Positions 45,001 through 53,292 of a DNA stretch of 64,000 nucleotides are shown piece by piece. A model generated the notes under the pieces. The model did not search any database, was not told the origin of the DNA, and saw only the letters and a list, made by a program, of their open reading frames with translations. The translations under genes and the position numbers were made by a program. Source of the stretch: Pelagomonas calceolata (Eukaryota; Sar; Pelagophyceae; Pelagomonadales; Pelagomonadaceae). How positions within the stretch are numbered: position 1 is the first letter of the stretch; each line of letters opens with the position of its first letter. The stretch covers positions 248,001 through 312,000 of the forward strand of contig CAKKNE010000003.1 in the NCBI GenBank assembly GCA_918797485.1. Direction: 5' to 3'.

Positions 45001-46098
45001 GGAAGAGCCTTCTCCTTGTTCGGTGGACGTCGCTTCGACGTCGACGTCGCCGAGCAATAAAGTAACTTCTAGTAGATCAGCGATGGCGTCCCGTTCGTTA
45101 TCCTCCACTCCCACAAGTCTCAAAGCGTCCCAGGTCTTGGCGAAGCGATCCGGATCGGCCACGCCCTCTATGGACTTCGTGGCAAGGTCGCCTTTTGCAG
45201 TGAAGCGCTGCTGCGTCAAATCTAACCGAGAGTTTGTTCGACCTCTAGCAACCCCATAGAAGCAGTGGTAGGCCCGCTCGCCCGGCGCCTGGCCCGTGAT
45301 CCTGCTCTTTTCCAGTAAATAGGTCCGACACCTACTACCTACTAAAGGCGGGTCGCCGCCACCGACCCGAGCCGTCGCGTCGAACTCGAGCTGCGTGAAC
45401 TTGCCGAAGCGCGACGAATTGTCGTTTCTTACAGTTTTAGCGTTGCCGAAGGACTCCAACAGAGGCTGCGACTCCAAAACGCGCTTCACGACGACGCCGT
45501 CGGTCTGGCCGGCCACCGAAGCCAAATAGCCCATCATGATCTTGACCGTCTCCGTCTTGCCCGCGCCGGACTCGCCGCTCACTAATATACTTTGGTCGAC
45601 GCCCGCGGCCGCGCCGCCGACGGATCGAGCTGCTACGCCATCATACGCCATCGCGCTAATCGCATAAACGTGCGGCGGCAGCTCATTGCGCTTCTTCTTC
45701 GCGTACTGTAGTCTATTCTCCTCCGAGTACAAATCGAGCCATTTGTAGGGGTTCACGGCGATGCACATCGTCCCCGTATACGTATAGGGTAAAGCAGCAA
45801 AATACCTTCTTCGCAAGTTGTACAACACCGACGCCTCGTGCAAGTAGTCGAGGGACACCATATCATCAGCACCCGCGTCGGGCAGGTCGAGGTTCCTCAA
45901 GGGCAAGGATTCCACCGAAGCGAAGGGCTCCTTGAGCACAACTTCTTCTGTCGATGATGGCGTTTCGTCGTCTAATTTTGTTGTGGGGTCGGGCACGTAC
46001 TTGGCCACTCGTACGGTGTTGTCGTTACTGGAGAGGACGTCGGCGGGGACCCAGACGAGCTTGGCGTCTGGCAAGTATATTTTGCTCGTCGCCGCCAT
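42016..46098 (-). CDS. Unconventional myosin with beta-trefoil-like and PDZ-like tail
   Basis: 1360 residues, one exon. Motor domain (about 75-760): P-loop LVSGESGAGKTETVKIMM, switch I NDNSSRFGKFTQLEF, switch II VGLLDIFGFESFAVNRFEQL, and actin-binding region with KFKAQLTLLMEEIERTTVQY. Then five or six IQ motifs (VQARWRQIRHTRRYKSAKQG, VQARHRRYIARRLYLKTKAA), a coiled coil (ADLRKENEKLRSENAALKKK), a Ser/Pro linker, a beta-rich domain with VHLKVGGQYLCATGARGCAL and FRLRSELTGGYVNVGGLFQR that looks like a trefoil/fascin-type repeat, and a PDZ-like end (GLIVSKTMPLKVVRFKDVGA, GRIAVGDVLATADGRDIT). A cargo-linking motor; class not assigned. Codons are less GC-biased than in neighbours. Confidence 0.9.
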   Translation of the reverse strand: MAATSKIYLPDAKLVWVPADVLSSNDNTVRVAKYVPDPTTKLDDETPSSTEEVVLKEPFASVESLPLRNLDLPDAGADDMVSLDYLHEASVLYNLRRRYFAALPYTYTGTMCIAVNPYKWLDLYSEENRLQYAKKKRNELPPHVYAISAMAYDGVAARSVGGAAAGVDQSILVSGESGAGKTETVKIMMGYLASVAGQTDGVVVKRVLESQPLLESFGNAKTVRNDNSSRFGKFTQLEFDATARVGGGDPPLVGSRCRTYLLEKSRITGQAPGERAYHCFYGVARGRTNSRLDLTQQRFTAKGDLATKSIEGVADPDRFAKTWDALRLVGVEDNERDAIADLLEVTLLLGDVDVEATSTEQGEGSSLLQDNASTKASQALGVNTEALGKALTERTVKARNETFKVPLTQQQARDARDALAKEIYVRTFDYIVSKINTATSSGDVDRAMRVVGLLDIFGFESFAVNRFEQLCINYTNEKLQQKFTLDLFKTVQQEYDEEGVPWTHVAFPDNAAVLTLIEGRMGIIDVLNEECVRPRGSDEGFVSKLTTLHGTESTRYIPHKMNKDQFTIKHYAGDVTYTAHHWLERNTDALPEDLAGVARSSSFTMLSQLFSSSVVTTKKKGKLVKDTVCTKFKAQLTLLMEEIERTTVQYVRCVKPNSIKSSSHYDVEMVVDQLRCAGVIEAIRVARAGYPNKLPHAEVPRRFGLLCDTSGSTLQLCKALIGEEPATQKRDGPYAVGSTRVYFKAGVLEALERRRADALGERAIVVQARWRQIRHTRRYKSAKQGAKKVQARHRRYIARRLYLKTKAASILAQSARRALMARKRVAALRRNRAASRVAATWRGRKERRAYELLRTNAVTIQKVQRRRAAASLFTKMASDAREQAKLENRLAAMEAKLRDAQSKNEEEEGALVANALVDLRSANADLRKENEKLRSENAALKKKVSDLEQEKAIRADVLAASRAQHFAEPPKPVAKKTVSSPRAADTTPDKKKQSRFAALVGSLGFGNTPTTEKEVPPTPSSGRRDRRAPHIARPLNRFWQDVPAGSLESALPSTPNDVARVHLKVGGQYLCATGARGCALEPVPQQPKSPSSSTADGRDACYLRCEPPVQVSAQVARANGQTGANGGDFGYRTAMAFIVETAQKGTFRLRSELTGGYVNVGGLFQRYCLCASAPTAAEATSFEFVARQKDGNEPVGEPDPSSPGGRDASMERLRAQQLLVALRAADGPKRGHFVRVRPDAYVNVAPPSSPDAARGALPADDRTTPLLSVELLVPLSQYEVTFVASQLGLIVSKTMPLKVVRFKDVGASLAPAAELSGRIAVGDVLATADGRDITQCSRREAVDVITSTRPITIGFRVGEV

Positions 46099-46441
46099 GA
46101 GTTATGCGTTGCTCTTGCTTTGTTCTTGCGTTGTTCTTACGTTGGCGCTGCGCTGTAGTGGTGCGCTTGGCGTTGCGCTGTGGTGCGCTTTTGCTCGCGC
46201 GTCGCGCCGCCGCGAAGCAGCTTGTGGTGTCCCACTGCGGTTTCGGTACTGAGCGGGTGCGGACGCGCGTGCAGTGCAACTGCACTCCAATCTCTGCGCT
46301 GCAACGATGCGCTGGTACCCTTGCTGCGTCTCAGGTTTCTACGCTATCCGTTTTTTACTGAGGGTCAAAGACTTTCATAAAAAAATATAATCACTCTAGT
46401 GTTTAGACATACTAGGATTTTCGATTTCGTACAAACAAACA
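46099..46441. other. Upstream region of the myosin gene
   Basis: 343 bases between tandem reverse-strand genes; contains T/G-rich pyrimidine-purine runs (GTTGTTCTTACGTTGGCG) and a palindromic variant at 46396-46415. Confidence 0.4.
46396..46415 (+). promoter_or_regulatory. Palindromic CTAG element, variant
   Basis: CTAGTGTT, short spacer, CATACTAG over 20 bp, about 300 bp upstream of the myosin start. Confidence 0.4.
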
Positions 46442-47341
46442 TTATGAGACACACCCAGGACCGCTCCGAACCTTCGCCACGGCCAGCTCGCCCGCGCGCA
46501 CGGCGTGGCCCTGGAAGGAGTCCTCGGCGAGCGTCCCCGGCGTCGCCACCACTAAAAAGACCTTCGCGCAGAGGCAGCCGACGCGGAACAACAAATTGAA
46601 CGCGACGCACCCATTGTTGTATTTCTGGGACCGCAACACCAGCGAGTCGTCGGCGCCGTCCAGCTTTAATGGAGACCCCCTCATATCATGACAGCGCCGA
46701 CAGCACATGTGCAGCTCGGGGTCGTTGTCCTCCTCGGTCCTGGACACCGACAACGTGTCGTCCCAGTAGAACTCCGCCTCCTCGACGCTCCGCAGCCACC
46801 AGCGGAACTGCGCGACGTGCACTATGAGGCAGTCCGGCCCGAAGGTCCTGGAATCGTGGACATATAATCCAGCTCCTTCACCATGCTCGGCGAACGTCCT
46901 ATCAACCTCGGGCCAGCTGTAAGGGCAGGTCGACTCAAGAGGTATGGATACTCTGAAGTCCCACTCCTCGTAGGGTTCCGGTAGGATGATTGGCTTCTCT
47001 TTGAAATCCGCCGGCTCGAGGAACGTCGCCGCGAAGGCGGCGTCATTCGGTGCTTTGACAGGTACCGGGTCGCGTTGACCGGGCCGCCACCGCGGCGTGG
47101 CGGTCCGCGGCGCGGCCGCCGCCTGCCGCTGCGCGATTGCCGCGGCCTTTTCCCGGTCGGACGGCAGCTCTTCATTTAATGCTACGGCCGCGTCCCGGGC
47201 CGCCTTCTCGGCCTCGTCGCGCGACTCGCGGCGCTGCCGCGCTTTGATTCTCCTGTAAGCTTCCTTGGAGTTGGGCTTATCAGCATAGTCGTCGTCGTCG
47301 CTGGAGACCTCGAGGGCGTCCCATTTGGAGTAGTCGACCAT
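46442..47341 (-). CDS. Unknown protein with Cdc37-like first residues
   Basis: 299 residues from the ATG at 47341. It starts MVDYSKWDALEVSSDDDDYA, the same opening as the Hsp90 co-chaperone Cdc37 (MVDYSxWDxIEVSDDE), but the body does not follow Cdc37. A charged helix with KARQRRESRDEAEKAARD comes next, then an ordered part: EPYEEWDFRVSIPLESTCPY, DCLIVHVAQFRWWLRSVEE and CCRRCHDMRGSPLKLDGADD, ending AVAKVRSGPGCVS. The co-chaperone start may be a kept Hsp90-binding phospho-site or chance. Function unknown. Confidence 0.6.
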   Translation of the reverse strand: MVDYSKWDALEVSSDDDDYADKPNSKEAYRRIKARQRRESRDEAEKAARDAAVALNEELPSDREKAAAIAQRQAAAAPRTATPRWRPGQRDPVPVKAPNDAAFAATFLEPADFKEKPIILPEPYEEWDFRVSIPLESTCPYSWPEVDRTFAEHGEGAGLYVHDSRTFGPDCLIVHVAQFRWWLRSVEEAEFYWDDTLSVSRTEEDNDPELHMCCRRCHDMRGSPLKLDGADDSLVLRSQKYNNGCVAFNLLFRVGCLCAKVFLVVATPGTLAEDSFQGHAVRAGELAVAKVRSGPGCVS

Positions 47342-47532
47342 GGCTGCTGCTTGCGCAGTTCTTGCGCAGCACTGCCTGTCTTCCTGTAGGCTGTTTTTTC
47401 GTAGGTTGCGGAGCCGCAGCTTCGTTGCGGCGCGAGGAGCTCTGGCTGGAAGGCCCTGGGACTCCACCAGGCACCTTAATTTGCACGAATGTGGACAAGC
47501 GCGCCTGGTTTTGGCCTCGATTGCTGGCTTGC

Positions 47533-47552
47533 CTAGTGTCTTTCACCGCTAG
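47533..47552 (+). promoter_or_regulatory. Palindromic CTAG element, copy 9
   Basis: CTAGTGTC, spacer TTTCAC, CGCTAG, 20 bp long. Lies about 190 bp upstream of the reverse-strand start at 47341. Confidence 0.5.
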
Positions 47553-47636
47553 CGCGCATCGATGGCAGCCGTGAGTTCCCTCAGCTACAAGCATCCGGTA
47601 GCTGCAACATCTAGGATTTTCACTATTATTACTACG

Positions 47637-48047
47637 TCACAGGGCGATCTGCGGCGGTCGCGCGGTCGATCCCTTCGCGGCCGCCGCCTCTTTTTTCACG
47701 TGCGCGAGGTGCTTCCGGAGCGTCTCGACGTCGGACGCGGGCAGCCCGATCGGCGGGTCCTGGCCGCGCGCCTGATAGTGCGCCAATATTTTCCCGACGA
47801 GCTCGTCCTTCTGCCGGCGCTCGGCCATTTTCCGATCGCGTTCCGTGCCCCCCGCATTGTTCGCTCGTTGCATCGCGGCTTTCGCGGCGGCGTCTCTGGC
47901 GTCGACACCTTGCGTATTGCTGTCGGCGCCGCCGCCGCCCAGCGTGTGGCCGGCGCCCTGGAAGGCGCGCGGCCGCGACGGCCGTCGGCCCGGCGGCGGG
48001 CGTCGGTGCTCGTCTGCTGCATCCTCCTTGCCGCAGCAACCGCCCAT
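47637..48047 (-). CDS. Small N-myristoylated basic protein
   Basis: 136 residues from ATG 48047, beginning MGGCCGKEDAADEHRRPPPG: Gly2 with Cys4 and Cys5 is a classic myristoylation/palmitoylation signal. A Gly-rich basic linker leads to a helical end: TERDRKMAERRQKDELVGKI, LPASDVETLRKHLAHVKKEA. Layout resembles small membrane-docked adaptors such as SVIP, but there is no clear shared motif. Function unknown. Confidence 0.6.
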   Translation of the reverse strand: MGGCCGKEDAADEHRRPPPGRRPSRPRAFQGAGHTLGGGGADSNTQGVDARDAAAKAAMQRANNAGGTERDRKMAERRQKDELVGKILAHYQARGQDPPIGLPASDVETLRKHLAHVKKEAAAAKGSTARPPQIAL

Positions 48048-48300
48048 GGCTTTGGCCGGGGTGTTCGCACGTAGGCAAAACCCCCTCTCCACCAGTGCTT
48101 GCTGGGACTGCCGAAGGCGGGCGCGAGGCTCAGGCCTGGCTGGCAGTGCCTGAATGTCTTGGACGTTCGAAGCTGTCAATTTGATGCCTAGGGAGCCCTG
48201 GGCCAATTGGTCACTGCTCTGCCTCCGCTGGACAGCAGCGCTCTGCCTCCAAGGTGGTGCACGAACGCGGCGCACACTGATCAGACACACCTCGCCAGCG

Positions 48301-50051
48301 ATGCGTACGACCTCAGCAGCGATGCGAGCGACAGCTCTCTTGGCTTGCGCTGCCGCCTACGCGCCGCGGTGGCACAGACTGGGAGTGCCACCAAAGCCTC
48401 TCTCACGGAGCGTGCGCGGCCTCGCGGGACGATACGCATCGAGCAGGAGATCTGCGGCAGCCGAACCGCGCGACGCCGTAGAGCAGCCGGCGCCACAGCC
48501 CTCGCGCCTCGCGGCAGCTCTCAAGCCGGCGCGCGGACCCCTCGACAAGGACATCGCCGCCGTCGCGCTGCCGGCGATGCTCTCTTTAGCGGTCTTCCCC
48601 GTGGTCGGGATGGTCGACACGTTCTTCGTCGGGCGCATGGGCTCGGCGTTGTCGCTGGCCGGCCAGGGCGCGGCGAACGCGGCTTTCAACTTCTGCTTCT
48701 TCGTGCTGGCCGTCGTGCCGACGCTGACGGCGCCGCGCGTCGCGCGCGCGGCGGCGCGGGGCGACGACGAGGGCGTGCGGACGACGGCGCGCGAGTCGCT
48801 CTGGATCGCCGGCGCCGTGGGCTTGTGCGGGACGGTCGCGCTGGTGGGCTGGCCGCGCTACTTTTTGAAACTCGTGCTGCCGGCCAACGCGCCGGCGCTG
48901 GCGCCGGCCGCGCGGTACCTGCGATACCGGGCCCTCGGCTACCTGCCCGCACTCCTCTCCTCGACGTGCTTCGCGGCGTTCCGCGGGCTGCTCGACACCG
49001 CCACGCCGTTGCGCATTTCTCTATTTTACAACGCCCTGAACGCGGTGCTAGATCCGATCTTGATTTTTGGATGCGGGCTGGGCGTCGCGGGCGCGGCGCT
49101 CGCGACCGCTCTCGCGGAGTCGGTGGGCTGCCTCATGTACCTCTCGCAGCTGTCGAAGCGCATCGGTGGGCGGAAACTGCTTCCCACGTTCTGGAGGAGG
49201 CCGCCGGCGCGTGCCACAGTGAAGGCATTGGCGGCTGGAGCCGCCGCTATGCAGGTGAGACAAATAGCGTTGAACGCCGCCTTTGGTGCCGCAACTAGGT
49301 CGGCCCAAGCGATGGATGCCACGGGCGTCAAGGCCGCCGCCTACTCCATTTCGCAGCAGTTGTGGCTGTTGGCGGCTGTGTGGAAATCAACAAGTGAGTT
49401 AGGTTGCCGTAGAACCTCCACGCCATCGAGCAGACGCAGTTACGGACACAACGTCGCATCGATCCACACAGGTTGGCGGGCGTCGCACTGTTTGCCCTCC
49501 AGTCATCGGCGGCGGCCCTCGTGCCGGCGGCACTGGGCAAGGGGGACAAAAACGACGACGATACCGACGCGACGGACGCGGCACGGCGCGTCGCCGATCG
49601 TTGCATGGGATGGGGACTCTTCGCGGGCACGGCGCTCGGCCTCCTGCAGATCGCGTGCTTGCCCCTTGTCCGGTGCTTCTCGCCGCTGCCGGAGGTCCGT
49701 GCGGCCGCGCGGACGCCGGCGTTCCTATCAGCGTTGGCGCAACCTGTCAACGGCGTCGCTTTCGTCGCGGAGGGCGTCCTACTTGGATTGGGCGCCTTTC
49801 GTTTCTTGGCGGCGCAAACGGCGGTCGGCGCCGTCGCGATGATGGTCTTCCTGAGTCGAGCGAAGACGCTGAGCCAGGTTATCTACGCCATTTATTGGTT
49901 CAACGGGATCCAGGCCGTGCTGGCATTGCTTCACCATATACGCTTGTCACCGCTCGCGAGGCGTACGCCGGCATCGCCATCCGATTGCGCGGTCGTCTCA
50001 GTCGACGGCGGGCGGCCGGACTTGGTGTGCGTCGTCGACGACGAGGAGTGA
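48301..50051 (+). CDS. MATE-family transporter, plastid-targeted, one introner intron
   Basis: Exons 48301-49367 and 49472-50051 give 548 residues. The N-terminus MRTTSAAMRATALLACAAAY, then APRWHRLG, is a signal peptide ending in AAAYAP, an ASAFAP-like plastid signature, and a basic transit peptide. MATE repeats follow: PAMLSLAVFPVVGMVDTFFV (helix 1), GAANAAFNFCFFVLAVVPTL, then YLRYRALGYLPALLSSTCFA and the second half starting after TVKALAAG, with LNAAFGAATRSAQAMDATGV. Exon 2 continues LAGVALFALQSSAAALVPAA. The splice restores WL-LAGVALF exactly. MATE carriers export organic cations or metabolites with H+ or Na+; in plastids they move e.g. phenolics or hormones. Confidence 0.86.
49376..49471 (+). 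mobile_element. Introner element, 96 bp, perfect 8-bp duplication
   Basis: Begins CTGTGTGGAAATCAAC and ends CATCGATCCACACAG, with the core CCTCCACGCCATCGAG. Flanked by GTTGGCGG on both sides (49368-49375, 49472-49479). The intron 49368-49471 starts with the GT of the first copy and ends with the AG of the element. It is the shortest copy with undamaged duplications on this side of the window. Confidence 0.88.
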
Positions 50052-50132
50052 GTTCCGTCATCGAATCGTTATGTGTAAAAATGAATTGTCGTTAGGCGTG
50101 GGGCCAACTAGTCAGTGGGGGCGGGCGAGGTC

Positions 50133-51089
50133 TTATCGGGGACTGCCGTGGCCCAGGAGGTCGTCGACGTCCAGGGTCGGCGCACCGGGCGCACCAGCCA
50201 TGTTCTTCACCTTCCAGAGTGCTGCGAGGTCCTCCGACGTGATCAGCGAGTTGCGCTTGCCGTTCGACGCAGCGTTGGCCTTCCAGTAGAAGCTCCGGCG
50301 GATGGCCAGTAAAATTTGCGGGTCGACGAGCTCGCCCTTGAGCAGCGTCTCTACCACGTAATCGGCCTCGCTGATGTAGTCGCCCTCGCCCGCGTTCCTC
50401 TTGTTGTTGATTAGAGTTTCCAATTGCTCGAGCGAGGGCAGCGCGATCTTGCCGTGGCGCAGCTGCTGGCGTTTTCTTATTAGTAGACATTCGTCGACGG
50501 CGTTCGCGAAGACGACGACGACGCCCATCACTCCTAAAGCGGCCAGACATTTGTTGAGCGGCTCTTCGTCGAGGAAGCCGAAGTCTCCGAAACCCACCGT
50601 CGTCGCCGTGACGACGCCGAAATACACGGCTTCGGTGAAGCTCGACTCCTTGCGCACGAAGTGCAGCGCGACGAAGAGCGCCAGGAGCGTGACCATCGGG
50701 AGCATTGCCAGGAGGTAGCGGCGCCAATATTTTATCTTCGCGTTCACCTGCTCGGGCGTGTGCTTGTCGATCGGGAGCGCGTGCACGTCGACGAGCTCGA
50801 TACCAACCATTTTAAGGAGTTTGGCCTGGAAAGATTGGAGCTTGCCTTGCACGGCGCCGTAGTAGTCCGAAACTATGCTCCACACGAGCACTAGGCCGAC
50901 GATGGCGTAGACCGAGACGAAGGCTTGCGTCTTGGGCGTGGTGGGCGCGAGGTCCCCGTAGCCGACTGTCGAGACGGTCATGCACCAGAAGTAAAACGCG
51001 TCGGCGGCGTCCCAGCCCTCCTGGTTCATCATGAACTGGACGCCGCCGGCGAAGTAAGCCGCGAGGAGGCCCAGGGATAGGAGAGACAT
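50133..51089 (-). CDS. Two-pore-domain potassium channel
   Basis: 318 residues from the ATG at 51089 (MSLLSLGLLAAYFAGGVQFM). Two K+ selectivity filters: TVSTVGYGD at 38-46 and TATTVGFGD at 161-169. Hydrophobic helices flank each: one before the first filter, VSVYAIVGLVLVWSIVSDYY after it, LLAMLPMVTLLALFVALHFV before the second and LAALGVMGVVVVFANAVDEC after. The C-terminal ~110 residues are cytosolic; a loop DGYISEAD-like segment (GEGDYISEADYVV) may be a weak EF hand as in plant TPK channels. Sets the resting potential of a plasma or vacuolar membrane. Upstream in-frame codons (a SIPT repeat) lack an ATG. Confidence 0.9.
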   Translation of the reverse strand: MSLLSLGLLAAYFAGGVQFMMNQEGWDAADAFYFWCMTVSTVGYGDLAPTTPKTQAFVSVYAIVGLVLVWSIVSDYYGAVQGKLQSFQAKLLKMVGIELVDVHALPIDKHTPEQVNAKIKYWRRYLLAMLPMVTLLALFVALHFVRKESSFTEAVYFGVVTATTVGFGDFGFLDEEPLNKCLAALGVMGVVVVFANAVDECLLIRKRQQLRHGKIALPSLEQLETLINNKRNAGEGDYISEADYVVETLLKGELVDPQILLAIRRSFYWKANAASNGKRNSLITSEDLAALWKVKNMAGAPGAPTLDVDDLLGHGSPR

Positions 51090-51101
51090 TGCTGCCTTGC
51101 T

Positions 51102-51172
51102 GCTGGTTGGGATGCTGGTTGGGATGCTGGTTGGGATGCTGGCTGGGATGCTTACTGTTGGTTGGGATGCTT
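51102..51172. repeat. 12-bp minisatellite in the K+ channel leader
   Basis: About four and a half direct copies of GCTGGTTGGGAT followed by one displaced copy. The array ends 13 bp upstream of the K+ channel start codon and, read in frame, would encode Ser-Ile-Pro-Thr/Ala repeats. Confidence 0.8.
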
Positions 51173-51280
51173 TCTGGCGCCCTGAATTGAGAGGGCGCAA
51201 TCAGAAAACAGTCGCTAGCAGCCGAGAGTCCTTGGATGCCGCAATGTGCGCGATCTGGAAAGCTCGGCTTTGCTTGTTTT

Positions 51281-51302
51281 CTAGTGTCTTACTGGACGCT
51301 AG
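51281..51302 (+). promoter_or_regulatory. Palindromic CTAG element, copy 10
   Basis: CTAGTGTC, spacer TTACTG, GACGCTAG: a single change from consensus. Midway between the two divergent starts (about 190 bp from each). Confidence 0.65.
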
Positions 51303-51493
51303 CTAAACTCGAGCCGAGTCCGCAGGGAAGAGCCAGGGCGCGGCCAAGCCCGTTTCGTGGCACTCGCGATCGCAGTGTTGGGTCGCAAATGCGTCGGCGT
51401 GACTTCGGACCACGAAGTGTAGCGGATTTGTGATCAATTTCCTGTTGTCAAAAGCTAATTTCCTAACTTTGCCCAGGCGGTCGGGCTCTTACC

Positions 51494-53098
51494 ATGATAA
51501 TCATCATCACCACGATGTCGCTGGCGTCCGCCGCAAGACATGCATGCGACGAGGACGCCGCGCGAGCGCTCAAACGGCCCTGGGCGCCCGTCGTCTTTCA
51601 CGGGGAGCGCGAGACGAGGGAGTCGTTACCGGAAATCGACGCGCGCTTCACCCCGGACGGCGACGCCGACGAGGCCGCCGGCTTTCGCGCCGTCGAGGAG
51701 TTTAATGAAATGAAACCGATACCCGCGCTCAGAGATGCCTACGTGCCGGGCTCGCCGCACCGCGCGAGCGCATTGGCGCGGCGCGCAGCCACCGACGTGC
51801 CACTGCGTTTCGCGGTCTTCGGTAATTCGTTCACGATCGGCTCGAACTGTGGCGAGTCGACGACTCATCACCAGCGCGACTGCGCTTGGCCGGCTCGTTT
51901 CGCACGACGCCTGCGCGAGCTCCGACCCGGGAGACCGCCCGAAATCTGGCACTCGTACCAGAAGAACGGCGAGGCAAGCGTGGACGTTGCGCAGCAACTG
52001 CCAGCGATCGCGAAAGAGCTCGCACAGTCGCCGCCCGACGTTGTGATTCTCGACCTGTCCATCGGAGACGCGTTAAACGGCGAGTGGCACTGGTTCGAAG
52101 TGGTCGTCCGCGGCCTACTGACGATCTGGCCGGACGCCGTCGTGATTACGGTCGTTTCCGCGATTCCGGTAATTGTCCGGAGCGGATCCGAGGAGTGGCT
52201 CGAGATCGCGCGGCACTACAGCCTGTGCGTTGTAGACCTAGCCACCGCGGCGCGAACACAACGGCGGGCGGATCGGGTCGATCGCATCTGGCCGCAGGCG
52301 TTGCACTACGTTGACAGTGCGGGAAAGCCGCTGCTGCAACGCTCGAAGCGGTGGCGCGCCGTCGCCGCGAACGAAGGTGCATTCTTTGCGGGTGAGCCCC
52401 GCGTGAGAGTGACCAAGGGCGCCTCGTACCCGCAAAATCATCCGCCGTGGACGACGCATCAGCTACTGGCCGACGCTCTCGCGAGGGCATTCTTCCTGGA
52501 GATAGCGGCCGGGTGCAAATCATGCAGAGCCACACCGCAGAATTTGCACCCAATACCGAGCCAACGCGTCGACTGCGCGCCCAGCACGGCGCCGCCAATA
52601 CCGGCGACGACCGTCGGACCGGCGGAGGAGATCGCTTCTCGGCCGATATGCCTCCACGCGCGGACAGTCGTAGATCCTGGACAACCTTCGACCGACGTGG
52701 AATTGACGGGCGACTGGCGGCTCAACAAGGGCTCGACGCCGCGCGACGACCAGGGCCGACGCTCGGGCTGGCTGAGCGACAAGCCCGGCTCGCTCATACG
52801 CTTCCGCGTCGACGCCGCCGGCGCGCAACTTTCCATCACGTATCTCGCATCATTTGCCAATTTTGGGCCCTTCCGCGCCTGGGCCGGCGAACCGCATTCG
52901 CCGGGCGCGGTCTCCGTCGAGGTCGACGGCCGCCGCGACCGCTTCTCGCTTCCTCGCGTGGCGCGCTTCCCGTCGAAGTCGGAGCTCATGCGCGCGTTGC
53001 GCCGCTCCGGCGGCGACGTTTTCATCGAGAACGCTGGGGCGACTGATGGCCCGTCGCGCGTGAAGATCCTGGGCGTGGTGAGCGCGGACTGTCATTAG
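51494..53098 (+). CDS. SGNH/GDSL-like esterase with a second C-terminal domain
   Basis: 534 residues. No strong signal peptide (MIIIITTMSLASAARH). SGNH-like motifs: LRFAVFGNSFTIGSNCGEST near residue 106 (block I, where the usual GDS reads GNS), DVVILDLSIGDALNGEW (block III-like, with the expected Asn position), and PPWTTHQLLADALARAF near residue 317, where the final His falls after a Trp-Thr-Thr (the usual block V is DxxH). After a linker, a beta-rich C-terminal domain (SLIRFRVDAAGAQLSITYLA, RVKILGVVSADCH) follows; similar tails occur in algal carbohydrate-active SGNH proteins. Probable hydrolase or O-acetyl-transfer enzyme of the cell surface; activity uncertain because of the GNS motif. Confidence 0.65.
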   Translation: MIIIITTMSLASAARHACDEDAARALKRPWAPVVFHGERETRESLPEIDARFTPDGDADEAAGFRAVEEFNEMKPIPALRDAYVPGSPHRASALARRAATDVPLRFAVFGNSFTIGSNCGESTTHHQRDCAWPARFARRLRELRPGRPPEIWHSYQKNGEASVDVAQQLPAIAKELAQSPPDVVILDLSIGDALNGEWHWFEVVVRGLLTIWPDAVVITVVSAIPVIVRSGSEEWLEIARHYSLCVVDLATAARTQRRADRVDRIWPQALHYVDSAGKPLLQRSKRWRAVAANEGAFFAGEPRVRVTKGASYPQNHPPWTTHQLLADALARAFFLEIAAGCKSCRATPQNLHPIPSQRVDCAPSTAPPIPATTVGPAEEIASRPICLHARTVVDPGQPSTDVELTGDWRLNKGSTPRDDQGRRSGWLSDKPGSLIRFRVDAAGAQLSITYLASFANFGPFRAWAGEPHSPGAVSVEVDGRRDRFSLPRVARFPSKSELMRALRRSGGDVFIENAGATDGPSRVKILGVVSADCH

Positions 53099-53292
53099 TG
53101 CCGCTGCCGGAACCCCGCCTGCCTTCTCTGGGGGAGTAACTGACTTCATGGCACAAACGTCGCGCCGGCGACAGCATATTGTGGCGCCTAGAGTGGCGCC
53201 AAGGTGGTGGTGGGGTGGATCGGTCGCCCGCGGTGTTTTGGGAGTGGCATCAAGCGAACCGGCCAAGGGTAAGTACATTTAACTTGTGCTTA

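Larger units (their letters stand above)
51090..51493. other. Divergent intergenic region
   Basis: 404 bases with a 12-bp minisatellite and palindromic element copy 10. Confidence 0.5.
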
